A stretch of DNA of 64,000 nucleotides from Deltaproteobacteria bacterium (GTDB lineage Bacteria > Myxococcota_A > Polyangia > Polyangiales > Ga0077539). This document shows, one piece after another, positions 35,561 through 46,490 of this stretch; position 1 is the first letter of the stretch, and each line of letters opens with the position of its first letter. The translations under genes and the position numbers were made by a program. The notes beneath the pieces are model-generated. The model worked only from the letters and a program-made list of their open reading frames with translations, searched no databases and was not told the origin of the DNA. The stretch lies in NCBI GenBank assembly GCA_016704445.1, contig JADJAE010000006.1, positions 62,001 through 126,000 of the forward strand. The letters run 5' to 3'.

Positions 35561-36821
35561 CTACGCCCTCAGCGCCGCCGCCATGGCCGTGCTCGTCGGG
35601 CTCTCCCCGAGCGTCGCGCTCGCGCAGCCCGCCCCGACCGCGCCGCCTGCGCCGACCGCCCAGCCCGCTCGGCCCGCGCCGCCACGCATCCGCCTCCCAC
35701 TCGGGGCGCCCGCCGATCCAGCGGCCTATCCCGCTGCGCCCGCGCCCGCGTCCGCTGCTCCCGCTGCTCCGTCGGCCCCTGGGGTCGAGCTCCACGGCTT
35801 CGTCGCGGGCTGGTTCACCCCCTGGGCGGAGGCCTCTCCCTCCCAGGCGAGGGACGCGTTCCGTCTGCGCTTCGCGGTGCTGCGGGTCGACGCCCAGCTC
35901 GCCCGCAACCTCACGGTGCTCGGTCGCCTCGGGCTGATGGTCCCTGACTCGCCGCTGCTCGACTTCCACGCCACGTGGACGCCGCACGACGCCGTCGGCG
36001 TGAGCGTCGGGCAGTTTCGCCTCCCCCTCGGCGCATCCGCGACCACGCTCGCGCCGCAGCTCGTGATGCTCGACCGGCCCGGCTACGTGTACTCGATGAC
36101 GAAGATCGCGTTTCGTGACGTGGGGGTGATGGTGCATTCGAGCCCCCGCGGCATCGCCGACGGGCTCCTTCACTACTGGCTCGCCGCGACCAACGGCGCG
36201 GGGCGTCTGGGCGTCGGTCCTTCGCGCGCACCGGGGCCCGTCGAGAACTACCTCTACGCCGCTCGGGCGCTCCTCGACGTGGGGCGGCTGTTCATGAGCG
36301 CTCCGCAAGACCGCCTCGCCCTAGGCGCCACCTGGGTGCACTCGCATGACCCCGCGATCAACACGGGCAACGTCACGACCGACCGCAACCTCGCGGTGAA
36401 CACCATCGGCCGCACCCTGGCGCCCATCGGCAGCGAGCGAAACTCCCAGCTCGTCGGGGCCGACCTCACCTTCGCCCACGCGGGCATCTGGGCCCAGGGG
36501 GAGGTGCTCTACCTGACCACCAGCGCCGTCGGATCGGGCGTCTCCCGCGAGGCCCTGGGCGCCAGCGTCGAGCTCGCCTACACGCTGCCGGTGCGCCCCT
36601 TCGACCTCGCGAACGTGCAGCTCGCCGTGAGGGGAGAGCGCTTCGATCCCAACCTGTCCGCGGGGGGAGACGAGCAGCTCGTCGGAAGCCTCGGGGTCAA
36701 CGTGATCCCGGCGCCCGCGTGGCGCGCGTCGCTCTTCGGGACGGTCACCCGCTTCCACGCCGCGACCGGCGAGCAGCGCAGCGCAGGGGAGCTGACGGCG
36801 AGGCTCGCGGCGGCGTTCTAG
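35547..36821 (+). CDS. Phosphate-selective porin-type outer-membrane protein
   Basis: The product has 424 residues from the ATG at 35547, overlapping the cytochrome gene by 14 bases, so they are likely co-translated. The signal peptide is MTRASYALSAAAMAVLVGLS ... ALAQ, then a long Pro/Ala linker (about 28-80). The barrel part begins VELHGFVAGWFTPWAEASPS and has alternating strands typical of the OprO/P-like porin family (FRLRFAVLRVDAQLARNLTV, VGVSVGQFRLPLGASATTLA, LVMLDRPGYVYSMTKIAFRD), ending with an aromatic residue (ARLAAAF) as outer-membrane barrels do. It may let sulfur oxyanions reach the periplasmic TsdA-like enzyme; that link rests only on gene order. Confidence 0.85.
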   Translation: MTRASYALSAAAMAVLVGLSPSVALAQPAPTAPPAPTAQPARPAPPRIRLPLGAPADPAAYPAAPAPASAAPAAPSAPGVELHGFVAGWFTPWAEASPSQARDAFRLRFAVLRVDAQLARNLTVLGRLGLMVPDSPLLDFHATWTPHDAVGVSVGQFRLPLGASATTLAPQLVMLDRPGYVYSMTKIAFRDVGVMVHSSPRGIADGLLHYWLAATNGAGRLGVGPSRAPGPVENYLYAARALLDVGRLFMSAPQDRLALGATWVHSHDPAINTGNVTTDRNLAVNTIGRTLAPIGSERNSQLVGADLTFAHAGIWAQGEVLYLTTSAVGSGVSREALGASVELAYTLPVRPFDLANVQLAVRGERFDPNLSAGGDEQLVGSLGVNVIPAPAWRASLFGTVTRFHAATGEQRSAGELTARLAAAF

Positions 36822-36830
36822 CGCCGTGCA

Positions 36831-37931
36831 TCACCCCCACACGGGGTCGTCCGCGTCGGCGATGCGGCAGTCGGCGTAGCCGTCCTGCGAGCGCACGAAG
36901 GCCGCGACGAGGGTGCGGCCCACCTGCGACGCGAGCGCCTGGAAGGCCCGGTGGCGTGCGCCGCCCAGCGAGGCCGCCTCGATGCTCGCGCCAGGACCAG
37001 GGTGGAGGAAGATGTTGTAGCCGACGATCGATCCTTCGGAGGAGAGCAGGGTGATGCCGTCGGCGCTGAGCATCCCGGACAGCAGCTGACCGAGGCCCTG
37101 CACCGCGGAGCGGGCGGCGATGGAGCCCTCGCGCTGCCAGCGCGCCACGGCCTCGACCACGGCGATGGGCTCCGGGAGCAGCAGCCCGTCGGCGAAGGGG
37201 CCGAGGTCGCTCGCGCCCCGGGGGAGCACCGCGATGAGCGAGCCGTGGGTCGAGCGAAGGGCGTCGATGAGGACGCGGCGGAAGAAGGTCCCGGTCGAGG
37301 GGCGTAGCGCGACGGGGACGTCGCGGGTGATGGCGGCCATGAGGGCGTGGAGGAAGGTCGTCGCGGGCGGAGCGTCGGTGCGCGCGCCCGACAGGTGCAC
37401 CAGCCGTCCGTCGCCGCCGCTGCTGCGCACCTCGAGCACGTTCTCGGCGAGCTGCACGATGCCGAGGAGGCAGAGCGAGGGGTCGCGCAGGCCGCGCAGC
37501 CGGGAGAGGGGAGAGTCGCCCAGCACGAAGTCGTCGGCGCGAAACACGCCGTAGCGGTACTCGCCGTCGGTGCGCACCAGGAAGATCGACCAGGCGCCCT
37601 TGCCGAGCGGGGCGCACTGCTTGAGGGCGCGCCGCGTGGTGACCGCCGTCCGAGGCCCGACGCCGACGACCACCGGGTCGTGCCCTCCGAGCTGGTCGAG
37701 CAGGCGGGAGAGGTCGTCGCAGAAGAACACCGCGGGGAAGAGCGCGGTGCCCTCCTCGCGGTAGCGCGAGAGCGCGACGATGGTCTCCGCGACGTCGTTG
37801 GCGAAGTCCCCGGAGGACATCCCCTGCCCGGCCAGGAAGTCCTCGATGGCCCCGGTCAGCAGGTGGCGGAAGGACAGCACCTCGGTGGTGGGCCGAGGGA
37901 GGTCGAGCGCGTCGGGGGTAATGGGCTTCAC
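36831..37931 (-). CDS. DAC/DisA_N-like (DACNV-type) sensor-domain protein
   Basis: The product has 366 residues, starting MKPITPDALDLPRPTTEVLS; its ATG overlaps the stop of the GH92 gene (ATGA). The C-terminal 110 residues contain GMLSADGITLLSSEGSIVGY and SLGGARHRAFQALASQVGRT, followed by LVAAFVRSQDGYADC. The GGARHRAF...S pattern recalls the RHR motif of DisA_N diadenylate cyclase domains, but the DGA-type catalytic motif is not clear. This fits the predicted nucleotide-sensing relatives (DACNV) better than an active cyclase. The family call is from memory of the pattern and is tentative. No effector domain is fused. Confidence 0.65.
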   Translation of the reverse strand: MKPITPDALDLPRPTTEVLSFRHLLTGAIEDFLAGQGMSSGDFANDVAETIVALSRYREEGTALFPAVFFCDDLSRLLDQLGGHDPVVVGVGPRTAVTTRRALKQCAPLGKGAWSIFLVRTDGEYRYGVFRADDFVLGDSPLSRLRGLRDPSLCLLGIVQLAENVLEVRSSGGDGRLVHLSGARTDAPPATTFLHALMAAITRDVPVALRPSTGTFFRRVLIDALRSTHGSLIAVLPRGASDLGPFADGLLLPEPIAVVEAVARWQREGSIAARSAVQGLGQLLSGMLSADGITLLSSEGSIVGYNIFLHPGPGASIEAASLGGARHRAFQALASQVGRTLVAAFVRSQDGYADCRIADADDPVWG

Positions 37932-40232
37932 GGGCGCACCAGATCGAAGGAGAGCGTTCCGCCAGCCGCCACCTGCGAGTGCGTCATCCGGGGGTGCTCC
38001 AGGGTCTCAGCTCCCCAGCGGATCGACCGCGCTCCCATCGCTCCGGTGCCCGCCGCCGGGGCGCTCACCCGCAGCGTCGCTCCTCCTGCGAGCGTCACCT
38101 CCGCCTCGGTCACCGAGGGGGCCGCCAGCAGCCAGTCGGTGGTGCCCGCGATGGGAAACACCCCGAGGGCCGAGAAGAGGTACCAGGCGCTCATGGTTCC
38201 GGCGTCGTCGTTGCCCGGGATGCCGTCTGGCCCGATGCCGTAGCGGGTCGAGCGCACCCAGTCGACGTAGCGCGACGACGCCGCGAAGTCGTCGAAGGCC
38301 GACGGGATCCACGGCGCGTGGATGTCGGGCTCGTTGCCGTGCCAGTAGTAGCTCTCCGGCAGCGGGGTGCGCCTCGCCTCCATCGAGAGGTCGAACATCT
38401 CCCCGAGCCGCGAGAGCATCGCCGTGCGCCCGCCCAGCAGCGTCGCGAGCCCGTCGAGGTCGTGCGGCGCGTACCAGAGGTACTGCCACGCGTTGCCCTC
38501 GGCGTAGAAGTCCTGCCACGACTCCACGCGGCTCATGCGGGCGAAGCTCCCGTCGCGGCTGCGCCCCACCAGGAAGCGCTGCGCCGGGTCGTACAGGTTG
38601 CGGTAGTTGCGAGAGCGCTCGGCGAGGGCGTCGGCGTCGGCGTCGTGGCCGAGGCCTCGCGCCATGCGGGAGAGCGCTCCGTCGGCGTAGGCGTACTCCA
38701 GCGTGGCCGAGGCGCTCGACCCGCGGCCCTCGATGGGAACGTACCGGAGCGAGAGGTAGTCACCCAGCGCCTCGCGTCGGCTGGGGGTGGCGAAGGCCCC
38801 TCGGCGGGCGATGTCCCAGGCGTGGGCGGCGTCGTAGTCGCGCAGCCCGCGGAGCCAGGTGTCGGCCACCATCAGCGCGCCGCAGTCGCCGAGCATCCCG
38901 CCGGTCTCGCCTGTTCCGAGGGGCCACCGGGGGTAGAAGCCGAGCACGTCGCCCATGGCCATGATCGAGCGGACGAAGTCCCGCTGGTACTCGGGATAGA
39001 CCATGGTGAGCCACGGGTGCTCGGTGCGAAACGTGTCCCAGAGCGAGAGGTCGGTGTAGTACCGGAAGCCCTCCGCGCGGCGCACCATCTTGTCGACGCC
39101 GCGGTAGGTCCCGTCGGCGTCCGAGGCCAGCGTGGGCATGAGCAGCGTGTGGTAGACGGCGGTGTAGAGGGCGGTGAGCGCAAGGCTTCCACGAGCCTCG
39201 ACGCGCACCCGGGAGAGCAGCGACTCCCAGTGCGAGGACGACTCCCGGCGCACCCGGTCGAAGTCGAGGTCCGCGGCCTCGGCCACGAGGTTGGCGCGGG
39301 CGTGGGAGAGGTCGGTGAACGACAGCCCGATGGCCACGGTGACGCTCCCGTCGGTGGTGGTGTCGACCGGGAGGTAAGCGCCCACGGCGCTCCCTGACTG
39401 GGAGAGGGCGCCGGGGTGGAGCGCGCCGTCGGACCAGGTTCCGGCGCGGGCGATGGGGCGGGAGACGCGGGCGACCCAGTACGCGTCGACGCCGCCCAAG
39501 CGGTTGGAGTAGCCGCCCTCGAAGCGCACCCGGCCGCGGATCTCCTGGGCCATGGGGTCGACCTCCACCTCGCCTTGCGTGACGCGCACCTCGGAGAGCG
39601 TGTGGCCCACGTCGAAGAGCAGGTGCCCGTCGGCGCCTCGGGGGAAGGTCACGCGGTAGAGCGCGACGTGGTCCGTGGCGGTGACCTCGGTGACGGTCTC
39701 GCTGCCCTCGAAGGCCACGCGGTAGTAGCCCGCGGAGACGGTCTCCCGCTCGTGGCGGAAGCGCTCCAGGCGGTTGTTGTGCTCGGTCTTCGCGGCGGAC
39801 ATCCCCACCGTGGGCATGAACCCGAGGGCCCCGTAGTCGACGATGCCGGTGCCGTGCATGTGGAGCTGGCTGAAGCTCCCGATGTGCGTGTCGGCGTAGG
39901 AGTAGCCCGCGCAGTGGGAGAAGACCGGGGCGTCGCCGCGGTCGTTGCTGGTGTCGGGCCCCGGGCGCGCCAGGCCGAAGGCCCGCTGAGGACCGGGGTA
40001 GGCGCTGCCGGTGCCGAAGCCGAGTCCGCCGGTGCCGATGCGGGGGTCGACGTAGCGGACGTAGGGGGCGGTCGCGCGCAGCGGGGCGGCGGGCGGCGGG
40101 GCGTCGGCGGGCGAGGGGGGCATCGACGGAGACGTCGGAGGCGGGCGTGGCGGCGTCCGCGGGGGGCGTCGTCGCGGGTTCGGAACACGCGGCGAGGCAG
40201 AGGCTAAGGGCGGGCGCGAAGACGCTTCTCAT
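37928..40232 (-). CDS. Glycoside hydrolase family 92 (alpha-mannosidase-like) lipoprotein, frameshifted at a C6 run
   Basis: The signal is in one frame, from the ATG at 40232 (MRSVFAPALSLCLAAC, lipobox L-A-A-C); the enzyme is in another, beginning ADAPPPAAPLRATAPYVRYV. The frames meet near 40120 at a six-C run (minus strand), so one base is missing or extra. Repaired length is about 767 residues. GH92 marks are VDPRIGTGGLGFGTGSAYPG, FSHCAGYSYADTHIGSFSQL, HMHGTGIVDYG, DKMVRRAEGFRYYTDLSLWD, TFRTEHPW, LPESYYWHGNEPDIHAPW and GIPGNDDAGTMSAWYLFSAL. The two calcium-dependent catalytic acidic regions (GNEPD, GNDDAG) are present. It should trim alpha-mannosides at the cell surface; linkage is unknown. 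Confidence 0.9.
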
Positions 40233-40291
40233 GGGGGCGGGAGTGTATCAGCGCCCGACGCAGGCGGTTCTCGCGGAACCGTCGCCCTCCG

Positions 40292-42049
40292 CTACGCTCC
40301 GTTGCCCTGCTGCTCCAGGCCCCGGAGCAGGCCGCTCGCCACCGGGTGCGCCCGGAGCATCGCCCTCACCGCGTCGCCCTCCTCGCCCAGCGCCGCCAGG
40401 ATCGTCGCGATCTCCTCGCCCACGGACACCGCCCGCAGCTGCAGCCGCTGCGAGGTCGCCTGGCTCTCGCTCTCCAGCGCGTCGAGCGTCGCCTGCACCG
40501 CGTCGCGTCGCTCCTCCAGCGCGCTCGCGGTCCGCTGCTGGGCGGTGCGTCCGCTGCCGACGCCGTCGAGCACCGAGCGCACCGCGCGCCACCGCGAGGC
40601 CACCGCCCCGAGCTCCTCCAGCTTCACCGCCCGCTCCACGGTGATCTCCCTCGGGTCGCCCGGAGGCGCTCCCACCGAGTCCCACGCCAGCGCCAGCGAG
40701 CGCCGCAGCTCCGCCTCGTCGCGCTTCGCCTCGCGCTCCCGGGTCTCCAGCGCCTGCGCCCGGCTCGCCACGCCCTCGTGCTCCACCAGGATCTGCCGCA
40801 GCTCGCCCAGCAGCTCGTCGCGCTCCCGCTGGTGCCTGCGCTCCCGCTCGGTGAGCTCGATCATCATCCCCCGGCGGTCCTCCTCCAGGACGCGCAGCCG
40901 CTCGACGTTGGCGTGGAAGCGCCGGAGCTGGTCTCGCATCGCCTCGGGCATGTCGCCCCTCGGAAAGGCCGCCTCCGCCGCCGCCTGGAAGGTCGCCACC
41001 CGCTGCCGCAGCGTCGGGATCGACACCGACGACGGCGCGCTCTTCTTCAGGGCCATCCAGGTGGTCTCGCCCGCTCCGTCGCGCTCCGGGGTGTTCTCCG
41101 AAGGGCGTCCCCCCGGGGCCATCGCCGTGGACTCCTGCTCCAGGATGCCGGCCAGCGCGTCCAGCACCTCCGCGGCGCTGCGCGGGCGCTCGGCGGGCTG
41201 CTTCTGCATCAGCGAGAGCACCAGGGCGTCGAGGGCCTCCGGGGCCGACGGCATCCTCGCCCGGATGGCGGGCGGCGCGGAGCGCGCGTGGTGGTCGATG
41301 AGCTGCTGCACGGTGCCGTTGAAGGGCAGCGCGCCGGTGACCATCTCGTAGAGCATCACCCCGAGGGCGTAGAGGTCGCTGGCCGGGCCGCACTGCTCCC
41401 CGCGGGCGAGCTCCGAGGCGAGGTACTCGGGCGTCCCGAAGACCTCGCCGGGCATGGTGAGCCGCACCTCGCCGCGCATGTGCACGATGCCGAAGTCGAG
41501 CACCTTCACCCGCAGCGCGCCGGAGGGGGCGCGCACCAGGAAGACGTTCTCGGGCTTCACGTCGCGGTGCACCACCCCGAGGGAGTGAGCCCGACCGAGG
41601 GCGTGGCACACCGGGATGGCGATCTCCACCGCCTCGCGAACCCCCATCGGACCCGACTGCATCCGCTGCGCGAGGCTCTCCCCCTCCAAAAACTCCATCA
41701 CCAGGAAGACCCGGTTGCCCTCCTCGGCGACATCCCAGATGTCCACGATGTTGGGGTGCTTCAGCAGGTTGGTGGCCTGCGCCTCGCGCACGAAGCGCTC
41801 GCGCATCACCGGGTCGCGGGTGAGCTCCGGGGACAATAGCTTCAGCGCCACGTCGTGCCGCAGGATCACGTGCCGCGCCCGGTACACCTGCCCCATGCCG
41901 CCCGCCCCGACGCGCCGCAGGATCTTGTACCGCGACGCCAGCGTGCGCCCCACCATCGGATCGGGCGGCGCCTCCAGAGAGGCCCCGTCGACCGAGCAGA
42001 CCGTGGACGCGTCGTCGTACCGAGCCTGGCAGCGAGGGCAGTGCTTCAT
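40292..42049 (-). CDS. Ser/Thr protein kinase with zinc ribbon and long coiled coil
   Basis: The product has 585 residues from the ATG at 42049. A zinc ribbon (CPRCQARYDDASTVCSVDG, 4-22) precedes the kinase domain (about 41-300). Visible are GAGGMGQVY (48-56), Lys70 in VALKLL, HRDVKPEN with catalytic Asp163, DFG at 185-187 and GTPEYLASE in place of APE. After a Ser/Thr/Pro linker comes a charged coiled-coil region (about 340-570, EEDRRGMMIELTERERRHQR). There is no membrane segment, so it is cytosolic, and the coiled coil should give dimers or bind partners. It is divergent from the FHA/sigma-54 gene by 101 bases; FHA domains bind phosphothreonine, so the neighbour is a candidate partner. Confidence 0.93.
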   Translation of the reverse strand: MKHCPRCQARYDDASTVCSVDGASLEAPPDPMVGRTLASRYKILRRVGAGGMGQVYRARHVILRHDVALKLLSPELTRDPVMRERFVREAQATNLLKHPNIVDIWDVAEEGNRVFLVMEFLEGESLAQRMQSGPMGVREAVEIAIPVCHALGRAHSLGVVHRDVKPENVFLVRAPSGALRVKVLDFGIVHMRGEVRLTMPGEVFGTPEYLASELARGEQCGPASDLYALGVMLYEMVTGALPFNGTVQQLIDHHARSAPPAIRARMPSAPEALDALVLSLMQKQPAERPRSAAEVLDALAGILEQESTAMAPGGRPSENTPERDGAGETTWMALKKSAPSSVSIPTLRQRVATFQAAAEAAFPRGDMPEAMRDQLRRFHANVERLRVLEEDRRGMMIELTERERRHQRERDELLGELRQILVEHEGVASRAQALETREREAKRDEAELRRSLALAWDSVGAPPGDPREITVERAVKLEELGAVASRWRAVRSVLDGVGSGRTAQQRTASALEERRDAVQATLDALESESQATSQRLQLRAVSVGEEIATILAALGEEGDAVRAMLRAHPVASGLLRGLEQQGNGA

Positions 42050-42150
42050 CCCGCAGCCATTGGCCCCCCTCCATCGAGAGCCTGTCAAGTGTCTGACGGG
42101 GGGTGCGGTCGTCGTGCCCCGGCCATGGAGCGCTGGTATGCTGCGCGGGC

Positions 42151-43486
<1,336 letters not shown>

Positions 43487-43497
<11 letters not shown>

Positions 43498-43975
43498 GCG
43501 CGTCGCCGCGGTGCTGGGCCTGCTCCTCCTGCCGTGCTGCACGGTCGCCCTGGATTTCGGCCCCGGGGTGCTGCTCCCCTCGCTCGACGCAGGCGTCCTC
43601 GACGCGGCCGGAGGCGCGGACTCCCAGGCCGACGCCGCGACCGACGACGCCCCCGTGGCCGACGCGAGCTGCGACGGCCGCTGCGTGTGCGCTCCCGGTC
43701 GGGGCGACTGCGACGGCGACCCGGCCAACGGCTGCGAGGCCGACCTCCTGGTGACGGACCTCCACTGCGGCACCTGCGGCCAGGCGTGCTCCGGGACCAC
43801 CCGCTGCTCCGACGGCCTCTGCCGCGGCGGCGGGTGCCGGGCGCCGCTGGTCGCCTGCGGGATGCAGTGCGCCGACCTGCTGACCGACCCTCGGCACTGC
43901 GGCTCCTGCGGGGCGAGCTGCGGGGCTGGCACGCCGCGGTGCTGCAACGGCGCGTGCGCCGCGCGGTGCCTTTGA
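43487..43975 (+). CDS. Cys-rich lipoprotein with NGCE/HCGxCgxxC repeat
   Basis: The product has 162 residues; the GTG at 43487 overlaps the end of the activator gene by 11 bases. The signal MRAERVAAVLGLLLLPCC ends in a Cys pair that can act as lipobox. An Asp/Ala spacer follows, then one unit DCDGDPANGCEADLLVTDLH, CGTCGQAC, and a second HCGSCGASC with further Cys residues. This is the myxobacterial disulfide-repeat type also seen 12-fold at 50515-53051. Sixteen or more Cys residues in 100 positions should form a disulfide-bonded surface module. Its coupling to a regulator gene is unusual; it may be the signal-receiving or output protein of the cluster. Confidence 0.85.
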
Positions 43976-43985
43976 GGTCCGACGG

Positions 43986-45275
43986 ATGATCAACGACGGC
44001 GCGGAGCTCGAGGGGCGGTACCGCATCCTGCGTCGCCTGGGCGAAGGGGGGATGGGGGCCGTCTACGAGGCCGAGCACACGGCGCTCGGGCGGCGCGTGG
44101 CGATCAAGGTGCTGCACGCCCACGTCGCGAAGATGCCCGACGCGGTGAAGCGCTTCGCCCGCGAGGCGCGCGCGGCGGCGGAGATCGGGCACCCCAACAT
44201 CGTCGAGGTCTTCGACACCGGAACCTACCTGGGAGAGCCCTTCCTGGTGATGGAGCTGCTGCGGGGAGAGACGCTGGCCGATCGCCTCGCGAGGCCGGAG
44301 CTGGTCCCGTGCGAGGAGGCCTGCCGGATCATCGGGTATGTGCTCTCGGCGCTCGCCGCGGCGCACGCCAAGGGGATCATCCACCGTGACCTGAAGCCCG
44401 AGAACGTGTTCCTGCGGGAGGGCGACGGGGAGCAGTCGGTGAAGCTGCTCGACTTCGGGGTGTCGAAGTTTCGCCGGGTGAGCGCGACGCTTGATCAGAC
44501 GACGCAGGAGGGAGTCCCGGTGGGGACGCCTGCGTACATGGCCCCGGAGCAGTGGATGGGACGGCGGGACATCGACCACCGCGCGGACCTCTTCGCGGTC
44601 GGGGTGATGCTCTATGAGCTCCTCACCGGGGGCCTCCCCTACGAGGGCGCCAACCAGGGGGAGCTGTTCCTGGAGATCGTGCGGGGGTCGTCGCTGCCCA
44701 TCGGCCCGAGCCTCCTGGAGGACGACATCCCCGAGGGGCTCGACGCGGCGGTGCTGCGCGCGCTCGACCGGGAGCGCGAGCGGCGGTTCTCCAGCGCGAG
44801 GGAGTTCCTCGACGCGCTGCGCCCCTATGGGGCGGCCTCGATCAACGTGGTGGACGATCCGCCCGCGAAGGTCGAGGAGGACGCCGTGGTGGTCTCCTCG
44901 CGCCGTGCCCTGCGCGCGGCGCCCACCTTCATCGCCGCGCCGAAGCGGGGCGTCCCGATCGAGGTGCTGGGCACCACCCTCGTCGTGCTCATGGCCGTGG
45001 GCGCGGGCGCGTGGTGGCTCTCCCGATCGACCCCATCCCCCGTGGGCGCCGTCGTCGTCGCTCCGCGGGCGGCGCCCTCGCCGCTCCACGACGCCGGATC
45101 GCCGAGGAGGGTCCCGGAGAGGGAGGCGCCCCCGGTGCTCGCGGTGGAGGTGGTCGTCGACGCGGGTCCACCGTCTCGCCGCCGCGCCTCGGTACGAACC
45201 CACCGCCCGAGCTCGTCGCCGCGCGCCTCGTCGGGGGTCGATCGACTGCCGGTGTCGCGAGACTTCGAGCCGTGA
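43986..45275 (+). CDS. Membrane Ser/Thr protein kinase
   Basis: The product has 429 residues, starting MINDGAELEGRYRILRRLGE. The kinase domain (about 11-280) is complete: GEGGMGAVY (19-27), Lys41 in VAIKVL, HRDLKPEN with Asp135, DFGVSK at 156, GTPAYMAPEQW. Two linker regions follow, then a membrane segment at about 323-344 (VPIEVLGTTLVVLMAVGAGA) and a Pro/Arg-rich periplasmic tail of about 85 residues. It begins 10 bases after the Cys-rich lipoprotein gene, so activator, lipoprotein and kinase form one unit. A pathway from kinase phosphorylation to FHA binding to sigma-54 activation is plausible from this order. Confidence 0.94.
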   Translation: MINDGAELEGRYRILRRLGEGGMGAVYEAEHTALGRRVAIKVLHAHVAKMPDAVKRFAREARAAAEIGHPNIVEVFDTGTYLGEPFLVMELLRGETLADRLARPELVPCEEACRIIGYVLSALAAAHAKGIIHRDLKPENVFLREGDGEQSVKLLDFGVSKFRRVSATLDQTTQEGVPVGTPAYMAPEQWMGRRDIDHRADLFAVGVMLYELLTGGLPYEGANQGELFLEIVRGSSLPIGPSLLEDDIPEGLDAAVLRALDRERERRFSSAREFLDALRPYGAASINVVDDPPAKVEEDAVVVSSRRALRAAPTFIAAPKRGVPIEVLGTTLVVLMAVGAGAWWLSRSTPSPVGAVVVAPRAAPSPLHDAGSPRRVPEREAPPVLAVEVVVDAGPPSRRRASVRTHRPSSSPRASSGVDRLPVSRDFEP

Positions 45276-45291
45276 GCGCCAGACCGCCGCG

Positions 45292-46269
45292 CTAGAACGA
45301 CCCGAAGGCCGTCAGCGCCGCGCCGCCCGCGGTGGGAGCGACGAAGGCTCGCGCGGTGGGAGCCCCGCTGCGGGAGGGAAAACGGAGCCCGAGCACCAGC
45401 GCCGTGGCGCCCGCGGCGAGGGCGCCGACGCCGAGCAGGTCGGCGGTCCATGAGAGGGCCCGGCCGCGGCTGGCGAGGTCCCGGACGTCGGGGTCGCCGA
45501 CCCGGTGCGAGGCGTAGTCGCGCTGCGTCTCGATGGCCACGATGCCCGTGATGGAGGCCCCGAGGGCGAGCGCCCCTCCGGTGACCACCATCGACCAGAA
45601 CAGCCGACGATTGGCGGCAACGACGGGGGCTGGGAGGGTCGGCTGCGCCACGACCGGCGGCGTTGGCGTGAGGAGGGCCAGGGCGAGGGTCACCTCCCGC
45701 TCGTCGCCCGAGACGACCGTCACCTCGACCTGACGGGACTCTCGCCCCGGAGCGCTGGCCGTGAGGACGTGAGCGCCCGGCCCGACGGTGGCGCGGTCGG
45801 ACTCCAGCGCGCGCCCGTCGAGCAGCACCGTCGCGTCGGCGGGCTCACGCACCACGCGGAGGTGGGCGACCAGCGGCTCCATCTGCGAGAGGGCCCGCAT
45901 GGCCAGGTCGCGCTGCGGGGTGCTGCGGCCCTCGGTGGAGGCGACGTAGCGGCGGAGCGCGTCGATGGCCCGGGGGTAGTCGTGGAGCGCCTGGTAGGAG
46001 GCGCCGATGTTGTAGAGCACCGAGGCGCGGCCCGTGAGCTGGTAGGCGCGCTCGAACTCCGCCAGCGCGCCGCGGGCGTCACCAGACTCGAAGAGGTCGA
46101 CCGCGCGGTCGAAGTGGACCCGCGCCTCGGCCGTAGCGGGGTTCTCCTGGGCGAGCGCAGGGCTGCCCGATCCGAGCAGGCCCAGCAGGATCACAACTGC
46201 CAGCTGATGTTGGCGGGTCTCGCGCTTCGGGAGCGGCGCGCTGCCGCGACGACACTCGGGGTGGGCCAT
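45292..46269 (-). CDS. Secreted TPR/PEGA-type protein with C-terminal membrane hairpin
   Basis: The product has 325 residues, starting MAHPECRRGSAPLPKRETRQ. The signal segment (HQLAVVILLGLLGSGSPALA) is followed by TPR helices (about 45-135: ARVHFDRAVDLFESGDARGA, ASVLYNIGASYQALHDYPRA). A PEGA-like beta unit (VREPADATVLLDGRALESDR, about 135-190) and two hydrophobic stretches (about 222-242 and 270-292) come next. It has the same layout as the protein at 4013-4831, so the two are likely paralogues. It converges on the kinase gene with a 16-base gap. It probably works in the periplasm. Confidence 0.87.
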   Translation of the reverse strand: MAHPECRRGSAPLPKRETRQHQLAVVILLGLLGSGSPALAQENPATAEARVHFDRAVDLFESGDARGALAEFERAYQLTGRASVLYNIGASYQALHDYPRAIDALRRYVASTEGRSTPQRDLAMRALSQMEPLVAHLRVVREPADATVLLDGRALESDRATVGPGAHVLTASAPGRESRQVEVTVVSGDEREVTLALALLTPTPPVVAQPTLPAPVVAANRRLFWSMVVTGGALALGASITGIVAIETQRDYASHRVGDPDVRDLASRGRALSWTADLLGVGALAAGATALVLGLRFPSRSGAPTARAFVAPTAGGAALTAFGSF

Positions 46270-46347
46270 CGTCCTTCGTGGGGGGACTGTGCCGTCGCCT
46301 GACGGCGCCCGTCCATCCCCATTCCACCGTTACAGCGACACCCGGGC

Positions 46348-46385
46348 GTGCACATCGCTTCCCGATGTGTGCAAAATGCGCACAA
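46348..46385. promoter_or_regulatory. Overlapping short palindromes in a divergent promoter region
   Basis: The 221-base gap between the TPR gene (minus) and a lipoprotein gene (plus) is the most A/T-rich piece nearby. It has CACATCG (46351-46357) facing CGATGTG (46363-46369), and TGTGC (46368-46372) facing GCACA (46380-46384), a pattern expected of an operator. No regulator can be named. Confidence 0.3.
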
Positions 46386-46490
46386 TGGCTTAATTCCAAG
46401 GGGATTGGTACATCGGAGCGGAACGTGGAAGGTAAGGGGCTTCGCTGTACGGCCCCTCCGCTCTTCCAACAGCGATCCGGAGATGAGTTG

